Assembly (NCBI GenBank): GCA_021790615.1
Contig: JAJYGW010000326.1
Coordinates: 1 to 5,495, forward strand
Length of the DNA: 5,495 bases
DNA from: Actinomycetes bacterium
Lineage (GTDB): Bacteria > Actinomycetota > Acidimicrobiia > Acidimicrobiales > JAKAOS01
Direction of reading: 5' to 3'
Positions 1 to 5,495 of the stretch are shown here, one piece after another. Each line of letters begins with the position of its first letter. Position 1 is the first letter of the stretch. The position numbers were made by a program, and so were the translations under genes. The notes below the pieces were generated by a model. That model did no database searches and was not told the origin of the DNA. It was given only the letters and a program-made list of their open reading frames with translations.

Positions 1-1609
1 AGTCGGCGGTGCCACCGGCAGCTGGAAGGTCCCGCCCCTCAAGCTGCTGAAGCGGAGCAAGGACCAGGCGCTCGACCGCAAGGAGGTCGAGATGCGCGGT
101 CGCGTGCTCGAGCGAGCCCTTGCTGCCCACGGCGTGGAGACGCACCTGGTCGGGTTCACGGTGGGGCCGACGGTCACCCGTTTCGAGCTGGAGTTGGGCG
201 CAGGGGTGAAGGTGGCCCGCGTGACGAACCTCGCGAAGGACATCGCCTACGCCATGGCGTCCCCGGACGTGCGGATCCTCGCTCCCATCCCGGGGCGCTC
301 GGCGATCGGAGTCGAGGTGCCCAACCACCAGCGCCAGCTCGTGACGCTCGGCGACGTGCTGAGCACGACGGACGCGCGGCGGGCGACCCATCCGCTCGAG
401 GTGGCGCTCGGCCGCGACATCGCCGGCCGTGCGGTCATGGTAAACCTCGCCGAGATGCCGCACATCCTGATCGCAGGTGCGACCGGTGCCGGCAAGTCGT
501 CGTGCATCAACTCGGTCATCTCGTCGATCCTCATGCGAGCGACGCCGGACGACGTCCGCCTGATCCTCGTCGACCCGAAACGTGTCGAGCTCGGCCACTA
601 CAACGGCCTCCCACACCTGCTCACCCAGGTGGTCGTCAACCCGAAACGTGCGGCCAATGCCCTCGCCTGGGCGGTGACCGAGATGGAGCGGCGCTACGAC
701 GTGCTGGCCGAGGTCGGCATGCGCGACATCACCGGTTACAACGCAGCCGTCGACCGGGGGGACTTCGACGATCACTTCGGCGAGGACGGCATCGATGCCG
801 GGGCCGAGAGCACGGGTGAGGCCGGCGAGCCTCGTGAAGCCGGCGAGGCGGGTGCCGCCGGGCAGCCCGAGGTCGGCGAGCGAGTCGAGGAGAGCCGCCG
901 CCGCAGTGCGTCCGCGACCGGTGAGGAGCGTCGCCACGGCCGCCTGCCCTACGTGCTCATCGTCGTCGACGAGCTGAACGACCTGATGATGGTCGCCGCC
1001 CGGGATGTGGAGGAGTCGATCTGCCGTATCGCCCAGATGGCCCGTGCTGTCGGGATCCACTTGGTGATAGCGACGCAGCGGCCGTCGGTCGACGTCATCA
1101 CGGGGGTCATCAAGGCGAACGTGCCTTCGCGCCTGGCGTTCTCGGTCTCCTCCCTCGCCGACAGCCGGGTCATCCTGGACCAACCCGGTGCGGAGCGCCT
1201 CATCGGCCGCGGTGACCTGCTCCTGCTCACGGCGTCGTCGAGCGTCCCGAGGCGGCTGCAGGGCCCGTGGGTGACCGAGGAGGAGATCCGGGCTGTGGTC
1301 GCCCACTGGAAGCGCCAGAGCGGTCCCCACTACGTGGAGGGCGTGGAGGGTGAGGACTCCAGCGGGCCCGGTGGAGCGTCACCGGGTGAAGACGACGACG
1401 ACGAGCTGCTGGCGCAGGCCATGGAGCTCGTCGTGAGATCCCAACTAGGCTCGACCTCGATGCTCCAACGCAAGCTCCGCGTCGGGTTCGCCCGCGCCGG
1501 GCGGCTCATGGACCTGCTCGAGCGTCGCGGTGTCGTCGGCCCGTCCGAAGGATCGAAAGCTCGAACAGTGCTCATGACGCCGGAGGAGCTCGACCAGCTG
1601 AGCAGTTGA
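1..1609 (+). CDS. ftsK: FtsK/SpoIIIE-type DNA translocase, 5' truncated by the window edge
   Basis: Septum-associated ATP-driven DNA pump that clears and aligns chromosome ends during division. The first complete codon is at base 2, and the frame is open before the first ATG (92). The 30 residues encoded there (WKVPPLKLLKRSKDQALD...) are conserved family sequence, so ATG 92 is internal and the true start lies outside. Numbering from M at base 92: alpha/beta motor region about 1-400; Walker A GATGAGKSS at 129-137 (Lys135, codon 494-496); LILVDPKRVEL at 157-167; Walker B VLIVVDEL at 288-295 followed by NDLMM, where the family usually has ADLMM; IATQRPSVDVITG at 326-338. An acidic linker (about 415-438) leads to a C-terminal winged-helix gamma domain (about 439-505), which in the family reads polar DNA motifs and contacts XerD. 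A Gly/Ala/Glu-rich insertion interrupts the motor at about 221-284. The N-terminal membrane domain is not visible. Family assignment is essentially certain; the symbol could equally be spoIIIE. Confidence 0.97.
   Translation, partial: VGGATGSWKVPPLKLLKRSKDQALDRKEVEMRGRVLERALAAHGVETHLVGFTVGPTVTRFELELGAGVKVARVTNLAKDIAYAMASPDVRILAPIPGRSAIGVEVPNHQRQLVTLGDVLSTTDARRATHPLEVALGRDIAGRAVMVNLAEMPHILIAGATGAGKSSCINSVISSILMRATPDDVRLILVDPKRVELGHYNGLPHLLTQVVVNPKRAANALAWAVTEMERRYDVLAEVGMRDITGYNAAVDRGDFDDHFGEDGIDAGAESTGEAGEPREAGEAGAAGQPEVGERVEESRRRSASATGEERRHGRLPYVLIVVDELNDLMMVAARDVEESICRIAQMARAVGIHLVIATQRPSVDVITGVIKANVPSRLAFSVSSLADSRVILDQPGAERLIGRGDLLLLTASSSVPRRLQGPWVTEEEIRAVVAHWKRQSGPHYVEGVEGEDSSGPGGASPGEDDDDELLAQAMELVVRSQLGSTSMLQRKLRVGFARAGRLMDLLERRGVVGPSEGSKARTVLMTPEELDQLSS
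782..937 (+). other. Low-complexity Gly/Ala/Glu insertion within the FtsK motor domain
   Basis: Residues about 231-282 (numbered from M at base 92) lie between the conserved MRDITGYN segment and the Walker B strand. They are rich in Gly, Ala, Glu and Arg and end in a charged ERVEESRRRS stretch. At DNA level a 14-base unit GTGARGCCGGCGAG occurs at 816-829 and 834-847, matching at 13 of 14 positions with an 18-base (six-codon) period. This suggests growth by repeat duplication. From memory of the family, this loop is normally some 15-25 residues, so the excess here is roughly 40. The frame and downstream motifs are intact, so it is probably a tolerated surface loop. Confidence 0.7.
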
Positions 1610-1623
1610 TCGGCACCCGCTCC

Positions 1624-1645
1624 GGCGGTCCCGGTGAGGACCGCC
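1624..1645 (+). terminator. Perfect 8-bp GC-rich hairpin after ftsK
   Basis: GGCGGTCC (1624-1631) and GGACCGCC (1638-1645) are exact reverse complements around a 6-base loop, beginning 14 bases after the ftsK stop. No T-tract follows, so it is not a classical intrinsic terminator. In high-GC Actinobacteria, hairpins without U-tracts are often proposed to attenuate or terminate transcription. It could instead be a protein-binding dyad or an mRNA-stabilising 3' structure. The inverted repeat is seen directly; the function is inferred. Confidence 0.4.
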
Positions 1646-1654
1646 ACACCCTGC

Positions 1655-1660
1655 TATAAG
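1655..1660 (+). promoter_or_regulatory. Possible -10 box (TATAAG) before the carboxypeptidase gene
   Basis: TATAAG stands out in very GC-rich sequence and differs from TATAAT at one base. It ends 8 bases before ATG 1669, so initiation at the usual distance would fall at about 1667-1669, giving a leaderless or nearly leaderless mRNA. Such mRNAs are common in Actinobacteria. No good -35 hexamer is present 16-18 bases upstream, where the hairpin arm lies. The same bases also give a weak Shine-Dalgarno-like AAGAG (1658-1662), so the two readings compete. Confidence 0.3.
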
Positions 1661-1668
1661 AGCCTCGA

Positions 1669-3075
1669 ATGGACACCAGATCGGCGTCGCCCTACGAGCA
1701 ATCGAACTGCGACACGGCGCTCATGAGCCGTCGGGAGCAGCTGAGCGCGATCAAGCAGGCCAAGATCAAGGCGCGGCGGCGCATGGTGGCCTCGTTCGGC
1801 ACGCTTTTGCTCGTCACGTTGATCGCGCTCGTCTGGGGTCTCGCCGGCTCGGGCTCTCCACCGGCTTCGGTCGGGGGGCGCCCGAAGTCGTCCACGGCGG
1901 CCACCCAGTACGCCCTGCCTCGCCTCACGGCGACCTTCCGGCTCTCGGATCCACCAGCCGCTCGGATCCCCGCGATGCCTTTCCCGGCGACGGGCGAGGG
2001 CGCCGTCGCCGTCATGGGCTGGGGCACGATCGCCGCGAGCAGCCACGAGAGGGAAGTCCCGATCGCGAGCGTCACGAAGGTGATGACCGCCTATTTGACC
2101 CTGCTCGCGCACCCGCTCCACGGCAATGAGCCGGGACCGACGCTTCCCCGCTTCACTGCCGCCGACCATCAAGCCTGGATCGTCGCCTCCGAGCACGACG
2201 ACTCGAACGTCGAGCTCGTGAAGGGCGAGACGCTGACCGAGCGCCAGATGCTCGAGGCGCTCCTCATCCCGTCGGCTGACAACGTGGCAGACATCCTCGG
2301 GCGATGGGTGGCGGGGAGCGATGCTCGCTTCGTCGCGGAGATGAACGCCATGGCGGCCTCACTCGGCATGACGCACACGCACTACGCGGACGCGAGCGGC
2401 GTCGACGCGAAGTCGGTCTCGACGGCTGCGGACCAGGCGCTCCTCGCTTCCATCGTGATGCAGAACCCGGTGTTCCGCTCGATCGTCAGCCAGCCGAGCG
2501 CACCCTTCCCCGTCATGGGGCACATCTGGAACTACAACCCCGTCCTCGGCACGGACGGCATCGTCGGCGTCAAGTCCGGCTTCACCCAGGCCGCCGCCGG
2601 CTGCCTGGTCACCGCGGCGTGGCGCCGTCTCGGCGATCAGCGCGTGCTCGTGATCTCCTCGGTCACGGGCCAGCCGTTCGGGCTCTGGCAGGCGGGGCAG
2701 GCGGACATCGCCCTTCTCGACTCGACCACCCAGCACCTCCAGATCCTCTTGCCGCTCGGCACGGAGACAGAGGTGGCCCAGGTGAAGGTCCCCTGGTCGC
2801 ATGCACTCGTCGGCGCGTACGTAGCTGCTCCGGTCCGTGTGGCGGGGTGGCGCGGGTTGCGCTATTCGGCCGAGCTCGTCGGTGGGCTCGTGACGCAGCA
2901 GAACCTCCGACAGGGATGGAGCGCGGGCGCTGTCGTCGGCCACCTGCTGCTGAGGACGCAGTTCGGTCCGGTCGCGTCCTATCCCGTCACGCTCGACGGT
3001 GCGATCGGCGCTCCGCCGGCTGGTTCGGTGGTCCTCCGCAGGCCCGTCCCACTCGGCGTCCGAAGCGGGCACTGA
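1669..3075 (+). CDS. Membrane-anchored D-alanyl-D-alanine carboxypeptidase (peptidase S11 family)
   Basis: Low-molecular-weight penicillin-binding protein expected to remove the terminal D-Ala from peptidoglycan stem peptides outside the membrane. The 468 residues comprise: a cytoplasmic head of about 38 residues ending in a basic stretch (RREQLSAIKQAKIKARRR); one transmembrane segment at about 40-60 that probably acts as an uncleaved signal anchor; a Ser/Pro/Gly-rich linker to about 105; the S11 catalytic domain at about 107-340; and a C-terminal region of about 125 residues that I cannot assign to a named domain. Catalytic SxxK is S134-V-T-K137. The second motif is S202-A-D-N205, where the family has S-x-N. 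The third is K302-S-G, not the usual KTG. ATG 1669 is chosen for the weak AAGAG and TATAAG upstream; Met19 (1723) is an alternative without a visible ribosome site that would still keep the anchor. It lies 59 bases after ftsK and 20 before the kinase gene. The family is clear; a DacA- or DacB-type role cannot be separated. Confidence 0.92.
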   Translation: MDTRSASPYEQSNCDTALMSRREQLSAIKQAKIKARRRMVASFGTLLLVTLIALVWGLAGSGSPPASVGGRPKSSTAATQYALPRLTATFRLSDPPAARIPAMPFPATGEGAVAVMGWGTIAASSHEREVPIASVTKVMTAYLTLLAHPLHGNEPGPTLPRFTAADHQAWIVASEHDDSNVELVKGETLTERQMLEALLIPSADNVADILGRWVAGSDARFVAEMNAMAASLGMTHTHYADASGVDAKSVSTAADQALLASIVMQNPVFRSIVSQPSAPFPVMGHIWNYNPVLGTDGIVGVKSGFTQAAAGCLVTAAWRRLGDQRVLVISSVTGQPFGLWQAGQADIALLDSTTQHLQILLPLGTETEVAQVKVPWSHALVGAYVAAPVRVAGWRGLRYSAELVGGLVTQQNLRQGWSAGAVVGHLLLRTQFGPVASYPVTLDGAIGAPPAGSVVLRRPVPLGVRSGH

Positions 3076-3084
3076 GCCCGTCCC

Positions 3085-3089
3085 CGAGG
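3085..3089 (+). promoter_or_regulatory. Ribosome binding site fixing the homoserine kinase start
   Basis: CGAGG lies six bases upstream of GTG 3096. The reading frame stays open far upstream through the carboxypeptidase gene, so this site, together with the conserved N-terminus RARVPASSANLGPG immediately after, decides the start. Confidence 0.65.
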
Positions 3090-3095
3090 CATCTC

Positions 3096-3947
3096 GTGCG
3101 CGCCCGCGTCCCGGCCTCGTCGGCCAACCTCGGTCCGGGATATGACGTGCTCGCCGTCGCGCTCGCGCTCTACTGCGAAGTGACGGTCGAGCCCGCCACG
3201 CGCCTCGAGATCACTGCGGAGGGAGAGGGCGCCGGGCTGCCCCGTGACGCGGACCACCTCGCGGCCGTGGTCGTCCGCCAGGTCCTCGGGCACGACGACG
3301 TCGCGATCCACGTCCGCTCTGACATCCCGGTGTCGCGCGGCCTCGGTTCGTCGGCCGCGCTCGCGCTGGCAACAGCGGCCGCGGCGGGAGCGAGAGACCC
3401 GCTCACGATCGCCGCCGCCGTGGACGGCCACGCCGAGAACGCCGCCGCCTCGCTGCTCGGAGGCCTCGTGGTCGCCGCCGTCGTGGGCGGAGCTCCCCTG
3501 CCGCGGCGGTTGGCGTTGGATCCGGAGCTGCGTTTCGTCGTGGTGGTGCCGGACCGGGAGCTGTCCACCAAGGCCGCCCGAGCTGTGCTTCCCTTCGAGG
3601 TGCCGCTCGTGGACGCCGTTCACAACCTGGGGCGCATGGGACTGCTCGTCGCAGGTCTTGCCGACCGGACCGAGCTCGTGCCGGAGGCGGGCGAGGACCG
3701 GCTGCACCAAGACGCCCGCTCTTCTCTCTTCCCGGAGGCGCCCGAGATCCTGCGCCGGCTGCGCGCCGCCGGCGCCATCGTGGCGACGTGGTCCGGGGCG
3801 GGGCCGTCGATGCTCGCGATCTGCGACAGCGAGCGGGCGGCGGTCGGTGTCCTGCGGGCGGGCGACGAGGCGCTTGCCGAGCTCGGTCTCGCCGGGCGGA
3901 CGCTCGGCGTGCGGCCCGACCTCGACGGGTTGGTCCTCGGCGACTGA
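3096..3947 (+). CDS. thrB: Homoserine kinase (GHMP kinase family)
   Basis: Cytoplasmic enzyme that phosphorylates L-homoserine with ATP to O-phosphohomoserine, the substrate of threonine synthase. From GTG 3096 the product is 283 residues, slightly short of the usual 300-310. GHMP motif 1 is VPASSANLGPGYDVLAVAL (5-23). Motif 2, the phosphate loop, is IPVSRGLGSSAALA (77-90). The segment usually reading EGHPDN is D110-G-H-A-E-N115, a conservative change at acidic positions associated with Mg/ATP handling. LSTKAARAVLP (156-166) and DRLHQDARSSLFPEA (201-215) are typical of ThrB rather than mevalonate or other GHMP kinases. Motif 3 is SGAGPSMLAI (233-242). It starts 20 bases after the carboxypeptidase stop, so the two are probably co-transcribed. 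Neither hom nor thrC is in the window, so the pathway role rests on sequence motifs alone. Confidence 0.9.
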   Translation: MRARVPASSANLGPGYDVLAVALALYCEVTVEPATRLEITAEGEGAGLPRDADHLAAVVVRQVLGHDDVAIHVRSDIPVSRGLGSSAALALATAAAAGARDPLTIAAAVDGHAENAAASLLGGLVVAAVVGGAPLPRRLALDPELRFVVVVPDRELSTKAARAVLPFEVPLVDAVHNLGRMGLLVAGLADRTELVPEAGEDRLHQDARSSLFPEAPEILRRLRAAGAIVATWSGAGPSMLAICDSERAAVGVLRAGDEALAELGLAGRTLGVRPDLDGLVLGD

Positions 3948-3970
3948 CAGCGGCGCCCCACCCCCGCACG

Positions 3971-3998
3971 GCCTTGCTGATGCCCGGATCAGTAGGGT
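3971..3998 (+). terminator. Stem-loop / dyad after thrB, terminator or operator
   Basis: CTGAT (3977-3981) and ATCAG (3988-3992) are perfect inverted arms around GCCCGG. In RNA the stem can extend outward through G-U, U-A, U-G, C-G, C-G and G-U pairs to 3971/3998, giving about 11 pairs with three wobbles and a 6-base loop. It begins 23 bases after the thrB stop and has no T-tract. It may be a weak terminator for thrB, or a dyad operator controlling the downstream LLM gene. Geometry is seen directly; function is inference. Confidence 0.35.
3993..3998 (+). promoter_or_regulatory. Weak -10-like box (TAGGGT) before the LLM gene
   Basis: TAGGGT fits the loose actinobacterial TANNNT -10 pattern and would initiate near 4005, leaving a leader of about 50 bases before GTG 4054. 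The nearest -35-like hexamer, TTGCTG (3974-3979), is only 13 bases upstream, too close for a standard housekeeping promoter. A promoter in this 106-base gap is plausible because the function changes here, but the exact site is uncertain. Confidence 0.2.
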
Positions 3999-4008
3999 GG
4001 GCTCACAC

Positions 4009-4034
4009 GACGCCAGCGACGCCACCGGACGCCA
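4009..4034 (+). repeat. Three direct copies of GACGCCA in the LLM gene leader
   Basis: GACGCCA occurs at 4009-4015, 4018-4024 and 4028-4034. Start-to-start distances are 9 and 10 bases, so the copies lie on roughly the same helix face. The last ends just before the ribosome binding site. They may be a regulator-binding array or a chance product of GC-rich sequence. Confidence 0.6.
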
Positions 4035-4037
4035 CCA

Positions 4038-4045
4038 GAGGGGGA
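4038..4045 (+). promoter_or_regulatory. Ribosome binding site of the LLM oxidoreductase gene
   Basis: GAGGGGGA sits eight bases upstream of GTG 4054 and is the strongest purine run in the leader. It supports GTG 4054 over the in-frame GTG at 3997, which would add 19 unconserved-looking residues and overlap the stem-loop. Confidence 0.65.
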
Positions 4046-4053
4046 CAGAGCCA

Positions 4054-5229
4054 GTGCGACTGTTCAGCTTCCATCTCATGCCGTATCCCGGCCTGCCGCC
4101 CGAATACGACGGGCCCGCCTGGATCACCTGCCCGAACGAGCTGTTCGACCCGGGGCTCGGGACCCAGATCTACAACCGCTACCTGGACGAGCTGATCCTC
4201 GCCGACGAGCTCGGCTTCGACGGCGTGTGCGTCAACGAGCACCACCAGAACGCATACGGCCTCATGCCGTCGCCCAACCTCATGGCGTCGATCCTCGCCC
4301 GGCAGACGAAGAACGTCCGGATCGCCGTGGTCGGCAACGCACTGCCGCTCTACGACCCGCCGACGCGGGTGGCCGAGGAGTTCGCCATGATCGACAACAT
4401 CTCGGGCGGGCGGCTGATCGCCGGCATGGTCGTCGGCGGCGGTCCGGAGTACTACTCGTTCTCGATCAACCCGGCGCAGGCACGCGAGCGCTTCGCCGAG
4501 GCGCACGACCTCATCATCCGCGCCTGGACCGAGCCCGGGCCGTTCGAGTTCATCGGCAAGCACTACCGGATCCGCTACGTGAATTCCTGGCCCCGCCCGG
4601 TCCAGCGGCCGCATCCGGAGGTCTGGATCCCCGGAGCGGGCTCGCTCGAGACGGTCGAGTTCGTCGCGCGCCACCGCTACGCCTACATGGGCATCCCGTA
4701 CTTCCACATCTCGGTCTTCGAGCGCATGTTCAACCTGATGCGCCAGGCTTGCGAGAACGAGGGCTACGAGGCCGATCCGCTCCAGCTCGGCTGGCTCGTG
4801 CCGATCTTCGTCGCGGACACCGACGAAGAGGCGCGCCGCCGCTTCGAAGAGCACTTCTGGTACTTCGTGAAACGCCTCCTCCCCGGCATCTCGATCTCGC
4901 CGCCCGGCTACACGTCCGTGCGCTCGCTCGAGAACATCATGAAGGGAGTCGGCACCTTCGCCGAGTTCCTCGAGGACTGGGACGAGGTGATCGAGGGGCA
5001 GTACGCCATCGTCGGGTCTCCCGCCACGGTCTTCGACCGTTTGAGCGAGAACATCGAGCGCCTCGGGGTCGGCAACCTGCTCGGCCTCTTCCAGCTCGGG
5101 ACGCTCCCGGCCGACGACACACGGCGCAACCTCGAGCTGTTCGCGGCCGAGGTCGCGCCGAAGCTGCGGGCGCGCTTCCCAGGGACGGCCCGCCGTGTCA
5201 TCACCGGCGCAGCGGAGGTGACCGCGTGA
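4054..5229 (+). CDS. LLM class (luciferase-like) flavin-dependent oxidoreductase
   Basis: Predicted cytoplasmic TIM-barrel monooxygenase or oxidoreductase using reduced FMN (or F420) with an organic substrate. From GTG 4054 the product is 391 residues, within the usual range for the bacterial luciferase-like family. Recognisable segments: N-terminal strand RLFSFHLMPYP (2-12); ADELGFDGVCVNEHH (50-64), the family region carrying active-site histidines; VVGNALPLYDPPTRVAEEFAMID (92-114, given here in outline) followed by NISGGRL (115-121) and GMVVGGGPEY (124-133), typical of the flavin-phosphate side; SWPRPVQRPHPEVWIPG (178-194); and the C-terminal GSPATVFDRL (321-330) near the cofactor site. No signal peptide or membrane segment. 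It overlaps the following hydrolase gene by four bases, which suggests coupled translation and a shared substrate. The resemblance is to LLM monooxygenases of organic compound breakdown. FMN versus F420 use and the substrate cannot be decided from the sequence. Confidence 0.92.
   Translation: MRLFSFHLMPYPGLPPEYDGPAWITCPNELFDPGLGTQIYNRYLDELILADELGFDGVCVNEHHQNAYGLMPSPNLMASILARQTKNVRIAVVGNALPLYDPPTRVAEEFAMIDNISGGRLIAGMVVGGGPEYYSFSINPAQARERFAEAHDLIIRAWTEPGPFEFIGKHYRIRYVNSWPRPVQRPHPEVWIPGAGSLETVEFVARHRYAYMGIPYFHISVFERMFNLMRQACENEGYEADPLQLGWLVPIFVADTDEEARRRFEEHFWYFVKRLLPGISISPPGYTSVRSLENIMKGVGTFAEFLEDWDEVIEGQYAIVGSPATVFDRLSENIERLGVGNLLGLFQLGTLPADDTRRNLELFAAEVAPKLRARFPGTARRVITGAAEVTA
5214..5218 (+). 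promoter_or_regulatory. Ribosome binding site of the alpha/beta hydrolase gene
   Basis: GGAGG lies inside the end of the LLM gene, seven bases before GTG 5226. This near-ideal site supports the overlapping GTG start over the in-frame ATG at 5271. Confidence 0.75.
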
Positions 5230-5495
5230 GCGCCGCGACCGAGACGGGCGCGACCCTCGTCACCGAGACCATGGCGACGACCGTCGGTGAGATCCTGATC
5301 ACCCACGGCGGCACAGGCGAGCGCAGCCCGCTCGTCTACTTCCACTCCTCGGGCGGGGAGCGCGGCGATGCCGAGGTGGCGGAGTTCCTGCAGCTGTTCA
5401 GTCAGGACCGCCGCGTGTTCGCGCCGATGCTGCCCGGCTTCGCCGGTTCCGAGGGGCTCGAGCAGATCGACGACATGGAGGACGCCGTCTACCAC
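5226..5495 (+). CDS. Alpha/beta-fold hydrolase, N-terminal part, truncated by the window edge
   Basis: Ninety codons are visible and the frame is open at the right edge. After a variable head of about 20 residues come a strand and oxyanion-region motif PLVYFHSSGGE (35-45), corresponding to the usual HGxxG with Ser replacing the first Gly, and then RRVFAPMLPGFAGSEG (62-77), matching the strand and turn seen as APDLPGFGxS in this fold. The catalytic Ser nucleophile elbow, acid and His would lie beyond the window, so catalytic competence cannot be checked. It starts within the LLM stop codon (GTGA). Likely roles are hydrolysis of an ester, lactone or acyl product made by the LLM enzyme. A C-C hydrolase, haloalkane dehalogenase-like enzyme or non-catalytic homologue is not excluded. 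Confidence 0.85.
   Translation, partial: MSAATETGATLVTETMATTVGEILITHGGTGERSPLVYFHSSGGERGDAEVAEFLQLFSQDRRVFAPMLPGFAGSEGLEQIDDMEDAVYH

Noticed and set aside
92..94. ATG 92 as the ftsK start
   Set aside because: Thirty conserved FtsK residues are encoded in frame before it and no ribosome site precedes it, so it is an internal methionine.
1654..2196. Minus-strand open frame (180 codons) opposite the carboxypeptidase N-terminus
   Set aside because: No motif, an Arg/Gly-rich composition and full overlap with the anchor and SxxK region of a real gene indicate a shadow frame.
2304..3095. Apparent N-terminal extension of the homoserine kinase frame reaching back to 2304
   Set aside because: The extension lies inside the carboxypeptidase gene in another frame and translates to Arg/Gly-rich noise. 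The ribosome site and conserved N-terminus place the start at 3096.
3244..4053. Upstream extension of the LLM frame through thrB, including an in-frame GTG at 3997
   Set aside because: The upstream part is Ser/Arg/Pro-rich shadow sequence of thrB. The strong purine run at 4038-4045 and the family-like N-terminus support GTG 4054.
2979..4127. Long open frame on the minus strand (382 codons) opposite thrB
   Set aside because: It runs antisense to a well-supported homoserine kinase, has a low-complexity Arg/Gly/His-rich translation with no recognisable motif, and is of the kind produced by G/C third-position bias.
4003..4854. Minus-strand open frame (283 codons) opposite the LLM gene
   Set aside because: Translation is Val/Asp/Arg/His-rich without family motifs, and the + strand protein here has clear LLM family motifs.

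Overview
The window is GC-rich, with strong G/C third-position bias and three of its four visible starts being GTG. The protein sequences look actinobacterial: an FtsK with GATGAGKSS and a VVRSQLGSTSMLQRKL-type gamma domain, and a membrane-anchored S11 carboxypeptidase. My best guess is a member of the Actinomycetota, possibly Acidimicrobiia. That is an inference from protein style, because no rRNA or other marker gene is present.

Layout, all on the + strand: (1) the C-terminal two thirds or so of an FtsK/SpoIIIE DNA translocase, whose frame is already open at the left edge and stops at 1609; (2) a 59-base gap with a perfect 8-bp hairpin and a TATAAG box just before the next start; (3) a membrane-anchored D-alanyl-D-alanine carboxypeptidase (1669-3075); (4) after 20 bases, a homoserine kinase (3096-3947); (5) a 106-base gap with a CTGAT-N6-ATCAG dyad inside a longer wobble-containing stem, a weak -10-like box and three GACGCCA direct repeats; (6) a luciferase-like (LLM) flavin-dependent oxidoreductase (4054-5229); (7) the start of an alpha/beta hydrolase, overlapping gene 6 by four bases (GTGA) and running off the right edge.

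The genes fall into two functional groups. FtsK and the carboxypeptidase both concern division and cell-wall maturation. The homoserine kinase is a threonine-pathway enzyme that appears to share a transcript with the carboxypeptidase, without visible hom or thrC. The LLM oxidoreductase and hydrolase are probably translationally coupled and could form a two-step oxygenation/hydrolysis module for an organic substrate. The substrate cannot be read from the sequence.

I see no tRNA, rRNA, CRISPR array, insertion sequence, attachment site or origin. Most of the window is ordinary chromosomal coding sequence. I found no convincing new biological system. The points worth a second look are a low-complexity insertion in the FtsK motor, atypical active-site motifs in the carboxypeptidase, the structured leader before the LLM gene, and the coupled LLM/hydrolase pair.
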